A DNA stretch of 64,000 nucleotides from Luzula sylvatica (Eukaryota; Streptophyta; Magnoliopsida; Poales; Juncaceae): contig OX326959.1 of NCBI GenBank assembly GCA_946800325.1, positions 19,064,862-19,128,861 of the forward strand. Direction: 5' to 3'. The notes under the pieces are model-generated. The model did no database searches, was not told the origin of the DNA, and saw nothing but the letters and a program-made list of their open reading frames with translations. Positions 1 to 14,060 of the stretch are shown here, in pieces; the first letter of the stretch is position 1; every line of letters begins with the position of its first letter. A program made the translations under genes and the position numbers.

Positions 1-1487
1 ATAACTTTTCACCAAATTTCACAAACACCAAGAAAGTTTGTTTTTCTATTCAAAACAAGATTTTAACGCTTTGAGGTGTTCAAATAACATGTTTTTAGAT
101 CATTTGTATCGTATCTTTTAGTACATAACTTTTCACCAAATTTCACAAACACTAAGAAAGTTTGTTTTTCGATTCAAAACAAGATTTTAACACTTTGAGG
201 AGTTCAAATAACGTGTTTCTAGATCATTTGTATCGTATCTTTTACTACATAACTTTTCACCAAATTTCACAAACACTAAGAAAGTTTCTTTTTCGATTCA
301 AAACATGATTTTAACGCTTTGAGGTGTTCAAATAACATGTTTGTAGATCATTTGTATCGTATCTTTTAGTACACAACTTTTCACCAAATTTCACAAACAC
401 TAAGAAATTTTGTTTTTCGATTCAAAACAAGATTTTAACGATTTGAGGAGTTCAAATAACGTGTTTCTAGATCATTTGTATCGTATCTTTTACTACATAA
501 CTTTTCACCAAATTTCACAAACACTAAGAAAGTTTGTTTTTCGATTCAAAACAAGATTTTAATGCTTTGAGGAGTTCAAATAACGTGTTTCTAGATCATT
601 TGTATCGTATCTTTTACTACATAACTTTTCACCAAATTTCACAAACACTAAGAAAGTTTGTTTTTCGATTCAAAACAAGATTTTAACACACTGAGGAGTT
701 CAAATAACGTGTTTTTAGATCATTTGTATCGTATCTTTTACTACATAACTTTTCACCAAATTTCACAAACACCAAGAAGTTTGTTTTTCTATTCAAAACA
801 AGATTTTATTTCTTTGAGGAGTTCAAATAACGTGTTTCTAGATCATTTGTATCGTATCTTTTACTACATAAATTTTCACCAAATTTCACAAACACTAAGA
901 AAGTTTGTTTTTCGATTCAAAACATGATTTTAACGCTTTGAGCAGTTCAAATAACGTGTTTCTAGATCATTTGTATCGTATCTTTTACTACATAACTTTT
1001 CACCAAATTTCACAAACACTAAGAAATTTTGTTTTTCGATTCAAAACAAGATTTTAACGCTTTGAGGAGTTCAAATAACGTGTTTCTAGATCATTTGTAT
1101 CGTATCTTGTACTACATAAGTTTTCACCAAATTTCACAAACACTAAGAAAGTTTGTTTTTCGATTTCAAAACAAGATTTTAACGCTTTGAGGAGTTCAAA
1201 TAACGTGTTTTTAGATCATTTGTATCGTATCCTTTAGTACATAACTTTTCACCAAATTTCACAAACACTAAGAAAGTTTGTTTTTCGATTAAAAACAAGA
1301 TTTTAACGCTTTGAGGAGTTCAAATAACGTGTTTTTGATCATTTGTATCGTATCTTTTACTTCATAACTTTTCGCCAAATTTCACAAACACCAAGAAAGA
1401 TTGTTTTTCGATTCAAAACAAGATTTTGACGCTTTGAGGAGTCCAAATAACGTGTTTTTAGATCATTTATATCGTATCTTTTACTAC
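1..1487 (+). repeat. 12-mer higher-order repeat, copy 1
   Basis: Twelve monomers (eleven of 124 bp or close to it, one short 'accaagaagtttg' monomer) forming a 1,487-bp unit. Distinctive markers are 'ttttatttctttgagg' near 804, 'aacacactgagg' near 687 and the short monomer near 772. The same string of variants recurs exactly 1,487 bp later. Confidence 0.9.
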
Positions 1488-2974
1488 ATAACTTTTCACC
1501 AAATTTCACAAACACCAAGAAAGTTTGTTTTTCTATTCAAAACAAGATTTTAACGCTTTGAGGTGTTCAAATAACATGTTTTTAGATCATTTGTATCGTA
1601 TCTTTTAGTACATAACTTTTCACCAAATTTCACAAACACTAAGAAAGTTTGTTTTTCGATTCAAAACAAGATTTTAACACTTTGAGGAGTTCAAATAACG
1701 TGTTTCTAGATCATTTGTATCGTATCTTTTACTACATAACTTTTCACCAAATTTCACAAACACTAAGAAAGTTTCTTTTTCGATTCAAAACATGATTTTA
1801 ACGCTTTGAGGTGTTCAAATAACATGTTTGTAGATCATTTGTATCGTATCTTTTAGTACACAACTTTTCACCAAATTTCACAAACACTAAGAAATTTTGT
1901 TTTTCGATTCAAAACAAGATTTTAACGATTTGAGGAGTTCAAATAACGTGTTTCTAGATCATTTGTATCGTATCTTTTACTACATAACTTTTCACCAAAT
2001 TTCACAAACACTAAGAAAGTTTGTTTTTCGATTCAAAACAAGATTTTAATGCTTTGAGGAGTTCAAATAACGTGTTTCTAGATCATTTGTATCGTATCTT
2101 TTACTACATAACTTTTCACCAAATTTCACAAACACTAAGAAAGTTTGTTTTTCGATTCAAAACAAGATTTTAACACACTGAGGAGTTCAAATAACGTGTT
2201 TTTAGATCATTTGTATCGTATCTTTTACTACATAACTTTTCACCAAATTTCACAAACACCAAGAAGTTTGTTTTTCTATTCAAAACAAGATTTTATTTCT
2301 TTGAGGAGTTCAAATAACGTGTTTCTAGATCATTTGTATCGTATCTTTTACTACATAAATTTTCACCAAATTTCACAAACACTAAGAAAGTTTGTTTTTC
2401 GATTCAAAACATGATTTTAACGCTTTGAGCAGTTCAAATAACGTGTTTCTAGATCATTTGTATCGTATCTTTTACTACATAACTTTTCACCAAATTTCAC
2501 AAACACTAAGAAATTTTGTTTTTCGATTCAAAACAAGATTTTAACGCTTTGAGGAGTTCAAATAACGTGTTTCTAGATCATTTGTATCGTATCTTGTACT
2601 ACATAAGTTTTCACCAAATTTCACAAACACTAAGAAAGTTTGTTTTTCGATTTCAAAACAAGATTTTAACGCTTTGAGGAGTTCAAATAACGTGTTTTTA
2701 GATCATTTGTATCGTATCCTTTAGTACATAACTTTTCACCAAATTTCACAAACACTAAGAAAGTTTGTTTTTCGATTAAAAACAAGATTTTAACGCTTTG
2801 AGGAGTTCAAATAACGTGTTTTTGATCATTTGTATCGTATCTTTTACTTCATAACTTTTCGCCAAATTTCACAAACACCAAGAAAGATTGTTTTTCGATT
2901 CAAAACAAGATTTTGACGCTTTGAGGAGTCCAAATAACGTGTTTTTAGATCATTTATATCGTATCTTTTACTAC
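1488..2974 (+). repeat. 12-mer higher-order repeat, copy 2
   Basis: Direct tandem copy of 1-1487. I saw no difference between the two when reading them side by side, and the rare markers ('aacacactgagg', 'ttttatttctttgagg', 'gcagttc') all reappear at +1,487. This indicates very recent duplication, or an assembly duplication that long reads should exclude. Confidence 0.9.
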
Positions 2975-3530
2975 ATAACTTTTCACCAAATTTCACAAAC
3001 ACCAAGAAAGTTTGTTTTTCTATTCAAAACAAGATTTTAACGCTTTGAGGTGTTCAAATAACATGTTTTTAGATCATTTGTATCGTATCTTTTAGTACAT
3101 AACTTTTCACCAAATTTCACAAACACTAGAAAGTTTGTTTTTCGATTCAAAACAAGATTTTAACACTTTGAGGAGTTCAAATAACATGTTTCTAGATCAT
3201 TTGTATCGTATCTTTTACTACATAACTTTTCACCAAATTTCACAAACACTAAGAAAGTTTGTTTTTCAATTCAAAACATGATTTTAACGCTTTGAGGTGT
3301 TCAAATAACATGTTTGTAGATCATTTGTATCGTATCTTTTAGTACACAACTTTTCACCAAATTTCACAAACACTAAGAAATTTTGTTTTTCGATTCAAAA
3401 CAAGATTTTAACGATTTGAGGAGTTCAAATAACGTGTTTCTAGATCATTTGTATCGTATCTTTTACTACATAACTTTTCACCAAATTTCACAAACACTAA
3501 GAAAGTTTGTTTTTCGATTCAAAACAAGAT
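2975..3530 (+). repeat. 12-mer higher-order repeat, partial copy 3
   Basis: Follows the same monomer order as positions 1-555 with a few private changes, such as a 1-bp loss in 'acactagaaag' near 3127. It then diverges at 'aacactttgaccag' near 3535. Positions 3531-4134 are further satellite monomers with no long register to copy 1. Confidence 0.75.
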
Positions 3531-4134
3531 TTTAACACTTTGACCAGTTCAAATAACGTGTTTCTAGATCATTTGTATCGTATCTTTTACTACATAACTT
3601 TTCACCAAATTTCACAAAAACTAAGAAAGTTTGTTTTTCGATTCAAAACAAGATTTTAATGCTTTGAGGAGTTCAAATAACGTGTTTCTAGATCATTTGT
3701 ATCGTATCTTTTACTACATAACTTTTCACCAAATTTCACAAACACTAAGAAAGTTTGTTTTTCGATTCAATACAAGATTTTGACGCTTTGAGGAGTTGAA
3801 ATAACGTGTTTTTAGATCATTTATATCGTATCTTTTACTACATAACTTTTCACCAAATTTCACAAACACCAAGAAAGTTTGTTTTTCTATTCAAAACAAG
3901 ATTTTAACGCTTTGAGGTGTTCAAATAACATGTTTTTAGATCATTTGTATCGTATCTTTTAGTACATAACTTTTCACCAAATTTCACAAACACTAAGAAA
4001 GTTTGTTTTTCGATTCAATACAAGATTTTGACGCTTTGAGGAGTTGAAATAACGTGTTTTTAGATCATTTATATCGTATCTTTTACTACATAACTTTTCA
4101 CCAAATTTCACAAACACCAAGAAAGTTTGTTTTT

Positions 4135-6491
4135 CGATTTGAAAACAAGATTTTAACGCTTTGAGGAGTTCAAATAACGTGTTTTTAGATCATTTGTATC
4201 GTATCTTTTAGTACATAACTTTTCACCAAATTTCAAAAACACTAAGAAAGTTTGTTTTTCGATTCAAAGCAAGATTTTAACGCTTTGAGGAGTTCAAATA
4301 ACGTGTTTCTAGATCATTTGTATCGTATCTTTTACTACATAAATTTTCACCAAATTTCACAAACTCTAAGAAGTTTGTTTTTCGATTCAAAACAAACTTT
4401 CAACGCTTTTAGGAGTTCAAATAACGTGTTTTTAGATCATTTGTATCGTATCTTTTACTACATAACTTTTCACCAAATTTCACTAACACTAAGAAAGTTT
4501 GTTTTTTGATTCAAAACAAGATTTTAACGCTTTGAGGAGTTCAAATAACATGTTTCTAGATCATTTGTAACGTATCTTTTACTACATAACTTTTCACCAA
4601 ATTTCAGAAACACTAAGATAGTTTGTTTTTCCCATTCAAAACAAGATTTTTACGCTTTGAGGAGTTCAAATAACGTGTTTTTAGATCATTTGTATCGTAT
4701 CTTTGACTACTTAAGTTTTCACCAAATTTCACAAACACCAAGAAAGTTTGTTTTTCGATTCAAAACATGATTTTAACGCTTTGAGGTGTTCAAATAACAT
4801 GTTTTTAGATCATTTGTATCGTATCTTTTAGTACATGACTTTTCACCAAATCTCACAAACACTAAGAAATTTTGTTTTTCGATTCAAAACAAGATTTTAA
4901 CGCTTTGAGGAGTTCAAATAACGTGTTTCTCGATCATTTGTATCGTATCTTTTACTACATAACTTTTCACCAAATTTCACAAACACTAAGAAAGTTTGTT
5001 TTTCGATTCAAAACAAGATTTTAATGCTTTGAGGAGTTCAAATAACGTGTTTCTAGATCATTTGTATCGTATCTTTTACTACATAACTTTTCACCAAATT
5101 TCACAAACACTAAGAAAGTTTGTTTTTCGATTCAAAACAAGATTTTAACACTTTGACCAGTTCAAATAACGTGTTTCTAGATCATTTGTATCGTATCTTT
5201 TACTACATAACTTTTCACCAAATTTCACAAAAACTAAGAAAGTTTGTTTTTCGATTCAAAACAAGATTTTAATGCTTTGAGGAGTTCAAATAACGTGTTT
5301 CTAGATCATTTGTATCGTATCTTTTACTACATAACTTTTCACCAAATTTCACAAACACTAAGAAAGTTTGTTTTTCGATTCAATACAAGATTTTGACGCT
5401 TTGAGGAGTTGAAATAACGTGTTTTTAGATCATTTATATCGTATCTTTTACTACATAACTTTTCACCAAATTTCACAAACACCAAGAAAGTTTGTTTTTC
5501 TATTCAAAACAAGATTTTAACGCTTTGAGGTGTTCAAATAACATGTTTTTAGATCATTTGTATCGTATCTTTTAGTACATAACTTTTCACCAAATTTCAC
5601 AAACACTAAGAAAGTTTGTTTTTCGATTCAAAACAAGATTTTAACACTTTGAGGAGTTCAAATAACGTGTTTCTAGATCATTTGTATCGTATCTTTTACT
5701 ACATAACTTTTCACCAAATTTCACAAACACTAAGAAAGTTTGTTTTTCGATTCAAAACAAGATTTTAACACTTTGAGCAGTTCAAATAACGTGTTTCTAG
5801 ATCATTTGTATCGTATCTTTTACTACATAACTTTTCACCAAATTTCACAAACACTAAGAAAGTTTCTTTTTCGATTCAAAACATGATTTTAACGCATTGA
5901 GGTGTTCAAATAACATGTTTGTAGATCATTTGTATCGTATCTTTTAGTACACAACTTTTCACCAAATTTCACAAACACTAAGAAATTTTGTTTTTCGATT
6001 CAATACAAGATTTTGACGCTTTGAGGAGTTGAAATAACGTGTTTTTAGATCATTTATATCGTATCTTTTACTACATAAATTTTCACCAAATTTCACAAAC
6101 ACCAAGAAAGTTTGTTTTTCTATTCAAAACAAGATTTTAACGATTTGAGGTGTTCAAATAACATGTTTTTAGATCATTTGTATCGTATCTTTTAATACAT
6201 AACTTTTCACCAAATTTCACAAACACTAAGAAAGTTTGTTTTTCGATTCAAAACAAGATTTTAACACTTTGAGGAGTTCAAATAACGTGTTTCTAGATCA
6301 TTTGTATCGTATCTTTTACTACATAACTTTTCACCAAATTTCACAAACACTAAGAAAGTTTGTTTTTCGATTCAAAACAAGATTTTAACACTTTGAGCAG
6401 TTCAAATAACGTGTTTCTAGATCATTTGTATCGTATCTTTTACTACATAACTTTTCACCAAATTTCACAAACACCAAGAAAGTTTGTTTTT
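4135..6491 (+). repeat. 19-mer HOR (2,357 bp), copy 1
   Basis: Unit anchored on the rare variant 'cgatttgaaaacaag' at 4135, followed one monomer later by 'caaagcaag' and then by a 123-bp monomer 'ctctaagaagtttg'. The anchors recur at 6492, 8849 and 11206, each exactly 2,357 bp apart (19 monomers). Confidence 0.88.
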
Positions 6492-8848
6492 CGATTTGAA
6501 AACAAGATTTTAACGCTTTGAGGAGTTCAAATAACGTGTTTTTAGATCATTTGTATCGTATCTTTTAGTACATAACTTTTCACCAAATTTCAAAAACACT
6601 AAGAAAGTTTGTTTTTCGATTCAAAGAAGATTTTAACGCTTTGAGGAGTTCAAATAACGTGTTTCTAGATCATTTGTATCGTATCTTTTACTACATAAAT
6701 TTTCACCAAATTTCACAAACTCTAAGAAGTTTGTTTTTCGATTCAAAACAAACTTTCAACGCTTTTAGGAGTTCAAATAACGTGTTTTTAGATCATTTGT
6801 ATCGTATCTTTTACTACATAACTTTTCACCAAATTTCACTAACACTAAGAAAGTTTGTTTTTTGATTCAAAACAAGATTTTAACGCTTTGAGGAGTTCAA
6901 ATAACGTGTTTCTAGATCATTTGTAACGTATCTTTTACTACATAACTTTTCACCAAATTTCAGAAACACTAAGATAGTTTGTTTTTCCCATTCAAAACAA
7001 GATTTTTACGCTTTGAGGAGTTCAAATAACGTGTTTTTAGATCATTTGTATCGTATCTTTGACTACTTAAGTTTTCACCAAATTTCACAAACACCAAGAA
7101 AGTTTGTTTTTCGATTCAAAACATGATTTTAACGCTTTGAGGTGTTCAAATAACATGTTTTTAGATCATTTGTTTCGTATCTTTTAGTACATGACTTTTC
7201 ACCAAATCTCACAAACACCAAGAAATTTTGTTTTTCGATTCAAAACAAGATTTTAACGCTTTGAGGAGTTCAAATAACGTGTTTCTAGATCATTTGTATC
7301 GTATCTTTTACTACATAACTTTTCACCAAATTTCACAAACACTAAGAGAGTTTGTTTTTCGATTCAAAACAAGATTTTAATGCTTTGAGGAGTTCAAATA
7401 ACGTGTTGCTAGATCATTTGTATCGTATCTTTTACTACATAACTTTTCACCAAATTTCACAAACACTAAGAAAGTTTGTTTTTCGATTCAAAACAAGATT
7501 TTAACACTTTGAGCAGTTCAAATAACGTGTTTCTAGATCATTTGTATCGTATCTTTTACTACATAACTTTTCACCAAATTTCACAAAAACTAAGAAAGTT
7601 TGTTTTTCGATTCAAAACAAGATTTTAATGCTTTGAGGAGTTCAAATAACGTGTTTCTAGATCATTTGTATCGTATCTTTTACTACACAACTTTTCACCA
7701 AATTTCACAAACACTAAGAAAGTTTGTTTTTCAATTCAATACAAGATTTTGACGCTTTGAGGAGTTGAAATAACGTGTTTTTAGATCATTTATATCGTAT
7801 CTTTTACTACATAACTTTTCACCAAATTTCACAAACACCAAGAAAGTTTGTTTTTCTATTCAAAACAAGATTTTAACGCTTTGAGGTGATCAAATAACAT
7901 GTTTCTAGATCATTTGTATCGTATCTTTTAGTACATAACTTTTCACCAAATTTCACAAACACTAAGAAAGTTTGTTTTTCTATTCAAAACTAGATTTTAA
8001 CGCTTTGAGGAGTTCAAATAACGTGTTTCTAGATCATTTGTATCGTATCTTTTACTACATAAATTTTCACCAAATTTCCCAAACACCAAGAAAGTTTGTT
8101 TTTCGATTCAAAACATGATTTTAACGCTTTGAGCAGTTGAAATAACGTGTTTCTAGATCATTTGTATCGTATCTTTTACTACATAACTTTTCACCAAATT
8201 TCACAAACACTAAGAAATTTTGTTTTTCGATTCAAAACAAGATTTTAACGCTTTGAGGAGTTCAAATAACGTGTTTCTAGATCATTTGTATCGTATCTTG
8301 TACTACATAACTTTTCACCAAATTTCACAAACACTAATAAAGTTTGTTTTTCGATTTCAAAACCAAATTTTAACGCTTTGAGGAGTTCAAATAACGTGTT
8401 TTTAGATCATTTGTATCGTATCTTTTAGTACATAACTTTTCACCAAATTTCACAAACACTAAGAAAGTTTGTTTTTCTATTCAAAACTAGATTTTAACGC
8501 TTTGAGGAGTTCAAATAACGTGTTTCTAGATCATTTGTATCGTATCTTTTACTACATAACTTTTCACCAAATTTCACAAACACTAAGAAAGTTTGTTTTT
8601 CGATTCAAAACAAGATTTTAATGCTTTGAGGAGTTCAAATAACGTGTTTCTAGATCATTTGTATCGTATCTTTTACTACATAACTTTTCACCAAATTTCA
8701 CAAACACTAAGAAAGTTTGTTTTTCGATTCAATACAAGATTTTGACGCTTTGAGGAGTTGAAATAACGTGTTTTTAGATCATTTGTATCGTATCTTTTAC
8801 TACATAACTTTTCACCAAATTTCACAAACACCAAGAAAGTTTGTTTTT
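6492..8848 (+). repeat. 19-mer HOR (2,357 bp), copy 2
   Basis: Same register as copy 1 for roughly the first 1.4 kb, then a different run of monomers ('gaggtgatc' near 7883, 'cgatttcaaaaccaaat' near 8351). A 1-bp loss turns 'caaagcaag' into 'caaagaag'. Copies 1 and 2 together form a 4,714-bp, 38-mer super-unit. Confidence 0.85.
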
Positions 8849-11205
8849 CGATTTGAAAACAAGATTTTAACGCTTTGAGGAGTTCAAATAACGTGTTTTT
8901 AGATCATTTGTATCGTATCTTTTAGTACATAACTTTTCACCAAATTTCAAAAACACTAAGAAAGTTTGTTTTTCGATTCAAAGCAAGATTTTAACGCTTT
9001 GAGGAGTTCAAATAACGTGTTTCTAGATCATTTGTATCGTATCTTTTACTACATAAATTTTCACCAAATTTCACAAACTCTAAGAAGTTTGTTTTTCGAT
9101 TCAAAACAAACTTTCAACGCTTTTAGGAGTTCAAATAACGTGTTTTTAGATCATTTGTATCGTATCTTTTACTACATAACTTTTCACCAAATTTCACTAA
9201 CACTAAGAAAGTTTGTTTTTTGATTCAAAACAAGATTTTAACGCTTTGAGGAGTTCAAATAACGTGTTTCTAGATCATTTGTAACGTATCTTTTACTACA
9301 TAACTTTTCACCAAATTTCAGAAACACTAAGATAGTTTGTTTTTCCCATTCAAAACAAGATTTTTACGCTTTGAGGAGTTCAAATAACGTGTTTTTAGAT
9401 CATTTGTATCGTATCTTTGACTACTTAAGTTTTCACCAAATTTCACAAACACCAAGAAAGTTTGTTTTTCGATTCAAAACATGATTTTAACGCTTTGAGG
9501 TGTTCAAATAACATGTTTTTAGATCATTTGTATCGTATCTTTTAGTACATGACTTTTCACCAAATCTCACAAACACTAAGAAATTTTGTTTTTCGATTCA
9601 AAACAAGATTTTAACGCTTTGAGGAGTTCAAATAACGTGTTTCTAGATCATTTGTATCGTATCTTTTACTACATAACTTTTCACCAAATTTCACAAACAC
9701 TAAGAAAGTTTGTTTTTCGATTCAAAACAAGATTTTAATGCTTTGAGGAGTTCAAATAACGTGTTTCTAGATCATTTGTATCGTATCTTTTACTACATAA
9801 CTTTTCACCAAATTTCACAAACACTAAGAAAGTTTGTTTTTCGATTCAAAACAAGATTTTAACACTTTGAGCAGTTCAAATAACGTGTTTCTAGATCATT
9901 TGTATCGTATCTTTTACTACATAACTTTTCACCAAATTTCACAAAAACTAAGAAAGTTTGTTTTTCGATTCAAAACAAGATTTTAATGCTTTGAGGAGTT
10001 CAAATAACGTGTTTCTAGATCATTTGTATCGTATCTTTTACTACATAACTTTTCACCAAATTTCACAAACACTAAGAAAGTTAGTTTTTCGATTCAATAC
10101 AAGATTTTGACGCTTTGAGGAGTTGAAATAACGTGTTTTTAGATCATTTATATCGTATCTTTTACTACATAACTTTTCACCAAATTTCACAAACACCAAG
10201 AAAGTTTGTTTTTCTATTCAAAACAAGATTTTAACGCTTTGAGGTGTTCAAATAACATGTTTTTAGATCATTTGTATCGTATCTTTTAGTACATAACTTT
10301 TCACCAAATTTCACAAACACTAAGAAAGTTTGTTTTTCGATTCAAAACAAGATTTTAACACTTTGAGGAGTTCAAATAACGTGTTTCTAGATCATTTGTA
10401 TCGTATCTTTTACTACATAACTTTTCACCAAATTTCACAAACACTAAGAAAGTTTGTTTTTCGATTCAAAACAAGATTTTAACACTTTGAGCAGTTCAAA
10501 TAACGTGTTTCTAGATCATTTGTATCGTATCTTTTACTACATAACTTTTCACCAAATTTCACAAACACTAAGAAAGTTTCTTTTTCGATTCAAAACATGA
10601 TTTTAACGCTTTGAGGTGTTCAAATAACATGTTTGTAGATCATTTGTATCGTATCTTTTAGTACACAACTTTTCACCAAATTTCACAAACACTAAGAAAT
10701 TTTATTTTTCGATTCAATACAAGATTTTGACGCTTTGAGGAGTTGAAATAACGTGTTTTTAGATCATTTATATCGTATCTTTTACTACATAAATTTTCAC
10801 CAAATTTCACAAACACCAAGAAAGTTTGTTTTTCTATTCAAAACAAGATTTTAACGCTTTGAGGTGTTCAAATAACATGTTTTTAGATCGTTTGTATCGT
10901 ATCTTTTAGTACATAACTTTTCACCAAATTTCACAAACACTAAGAAAGTTTGTTTTTCGATTCAAAACAAGATTTTAACACTTTGAGGAGTTCAAATAAC
11001 GTGTTTCTAGATCATTTGTATCGTATCTTTTACTACATAACTTTTCACCAAATTTCACAAACACTAAGAAAGTTTGTTTTTCGATTCAAAACAAGATTTT
11101 AACACTTTGAGCAGTTCAAATAACGTGTTTCTAGATCATTTGTATCGTATCTTTTACTACATAACTTTTCACCAAATTTCACAAACACCAAGAAAGTTTG
11201 TTTTT
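8849..11205 (+). repeat. 19-mer HOR (2,357 bp), copy 3
   Basis: Matches copy 1 throughout at +4,714. For example the rare 'agtttctttttcg' variant at 5861 reappears at 10575. It therefore begins the second 38-mer super-unit. Confidence 0.87.
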
Positions 11206-14060
11206 CGATTTGAAAACAAGATTTTAACGCTTTGAGGAGTTCAAATAACGTGTTTTTAGATCATTTGTATCGTATCTTTTAGTACATAACTTTTCACCAA
11301 ATTTCAAAAACACTAAGAAAGTTTGTTTTTCGATTCAAAGCAAGATTTTAACGCTTTGAGGAGTTCAAATAACGTGTTTCTAGATCATTTGTATCGTATC
11401 TTTTACTACATAAATTTTCACCAAATTTCACAAACTCTAAGAAGTTTGTTTTTCGATTCAAAACAAACTTTCAACGCTTTTAGGAGTTCAAATAATGTGT
11501 TTTTAGATCATTTGTATCGTATCTTTTACTACATAACTTTTCACCAAATTTCACTAACACTAAGAAAGTTTGTTTTTTGATTCAAAACAAGATTTTAACG
11601 CTTTGAGGAGTTCAAATAACGTGTTTCTAGATCATTTGTATCGTATCTTTTACTACATAACTTTTCACCAAATTTCACTAACACTAAGAAAGTTTGTTTT
11701 TTGATTCAAAACAAGATTTTAACGCTTTGAGGAGTTCAAATAACGTGTTTCTAGATCATTTGTAACGTATCTTTTACTACATAACTTTTCACCAAATTTC
11801 AGAAACACTAAGATAGTTTGTTTTTCCCATTCAAAACAAGATTTTTACGCTTTGAAGAGTTCAAATAACGTGTTTTTAGATCATTTGTATCGTATCTTTG
11901 ACTACTTAAGTTTTCACCAAATTTCACAAACACCAAGAAAGTTTGTTTTTCGATTCAAAACATGATTTTAACGCTTTGAGGTGTTCAAATAACATGTTTT
12001 TAGATCATTTGTTTCGTATCTTTTAGTACATGACTTTTCACCAAATCTCACAAACACCAAGAAATTTTGTTTTTCGATTCAAAACAAGATTTTAACGCTT
12101 TGAGGAGTTCAAATAACGTGTTTCTAGATCATTTGTATCGTATCTTTTACTACATAACTTTTCACCAAATTTCACAAACACTAAGAAAGTTTGTTTTTCG
12201 ATTCAAAACAAGATTTTAATGCTTTGAGGAGTTCAAATAACGTGTTGCTAGATCATTTGTATCGTATCTTATACTACATAACTTTTCACCAAATTTCACA
12301 AACACTAAGAAAGTTTGTTTTTCGATTCAAAACAAGATTTTAACACTTTGAGCAGTTCAAATAACGTGTTTCTAGATCATTTGTATCGTATCTTTTACTA
12401 CATAACTTTTCACCAAATTTCACAAAAACTAAGAAAGTTTGTTTTTCGATTCAAAACAAGATTTTAATGCTTTGAGGAGTTCAAATAACGTGTTTCTAGA
12501 TCATTTGTATCGTATCTTTTACTACACAACTTTTCACCAAATTTCACAAACACTAAGAAAGTTTGTTTTTCGATTCAATACAAGATTTTGACGCTTTGAG
12601 GAGTTGAAATAACGTGTTTTTAGATCATTTATATCGTATCTTTTACTACATAACTTTTCACCAAATTTCACAAACACCAAGAAAGTTTGTTTTTCTATTC
12701 AAAACAAGATTTTAACGCTTTGAGGTGATCAAATAACATGTTTCTAGATCATTTGTATCGTATCTTTTAGTACATAACTTTTCACCAAATTTCACAAACA
12801 CTAAGAAAGTTTGTTTTTCTATTCAAAACTAGATTTTAACGCTTTGAGGAGTTCAAATAACGTGTTTCTAGATCATTTGTATCGTATCTTTTACTACATA
12901 AATTTTCACCAAATTTCCCAAACACCAAGAAAGTTTGTTTTTCGATTCAAAACATGATTTTAACGCTTTGAGCAGTTGAAATAACGTGTTTCTAGATCAT
13001 TTGTATCGTATCTTTTACTACATAACTTTTCACCAAATTTCACAAACACTAAGAAATTTTGTTTTTCGATTCAAAACAAGATTTTAACGCTTTGAGGAGT
13101 TCAAATAACGTGTTTCTAGATCATTTGTATCGTATCTTGTACTACATAACTTTTCACCAAATTTCACAAACACTAAGAAAGTTTGTTTTTCGATTTCAAA
13201 ACCAAATTTTAACGCTTTGAGGAGTTCAAATAACGTCTTTTTAGATCATTTGTATCGTATCTTTTAGTACATAACTTTTCACCAAATTTCACAAACACTA
13301 AGAAAGTTTATTTTTCTATTCAAAACTAGATTTTAACGCTTTGAGGAGTTCAAATAACGTGTTTCTAGATCATTTGTATCGTATCTTTTACTACATAAAT
13401 TTTCACCAAATTTCACAAACACTAAGAAAGTTTGTTTTTCGATTCAAAACATGATTTTAACGCTTTGAGCAGTTGAAATAACGTGTTTCTAGATCATTTG
13501 TATCGTATCTTTTACTACATAACTTTTCACCAAATTTCACAAACACTAAGAAATTTTGTTTTTCGATTCAAAACAAGATTTTAACGCTTTGAGGAGTTCA
13601 AATAACGTGTTTCTAGATCATTTGTATCGTATCTTGTACTACATAACTTTTCACCAAATCTCACAAACACTAAGAAAGTTTGTTTTTCGATTTCAAAACC
13701 AAATTTTAACGCTTTGAGGAGTTCAAATGACGTGTTTTTTGATTATTTGTATCGTATCTTTTACTACATAACTTTTCGCCAAATTTCACAAACACTAAGA
13801 AAGTTTGTTTTTCGATTCAAAACAAGATTTTAATGCTTTGAGGAGTTCAAATAACGTGTTTCTAGATCATTTGTATCGTATCTTTTACTACATAACTTTT
13901 CACCAAATTTCGCAAACACTAAGAAAGTTTGTTTTTCGATGCAATACAAGATTTTGACGCTTTGAGGAGTTCAAATAACGTGTTTCTAGATCATTTGTAT
14001 CGTATCTTTTACTACATAACTTTTCACCAAATTTCACAAACACCAAGAAAGTTTGTTTTT
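11206..14060 (+). repeat. 23-mer HOR, with one extra duplicated monomer
   Basis: Starts with the same anchors as the 19-mers ('cgatttgaaaac' at 11206) and continues like 6492-8848. It carries one extra monomer: 'ttcactaacactaag' with 'gttttttgattc' occurs twice, 124 bp apart (about 11550 and 11674). The next anchor is at 14061, 2,855 bp on. Confidence 0.8.

Noticed and set aside
658..927. Recurrent 68-89-codon frames across the satellite (also 2145, 4252, 6641, 8966, 11323, 14229, 20186, 27578, 31051, 34616, 41320, 45867) as genes
   Set aside because: They start at non-ATG codons, translate two satellite monomers, and exist only where a one-base-short monomer keeps the frame. They are by-products of the repeat.
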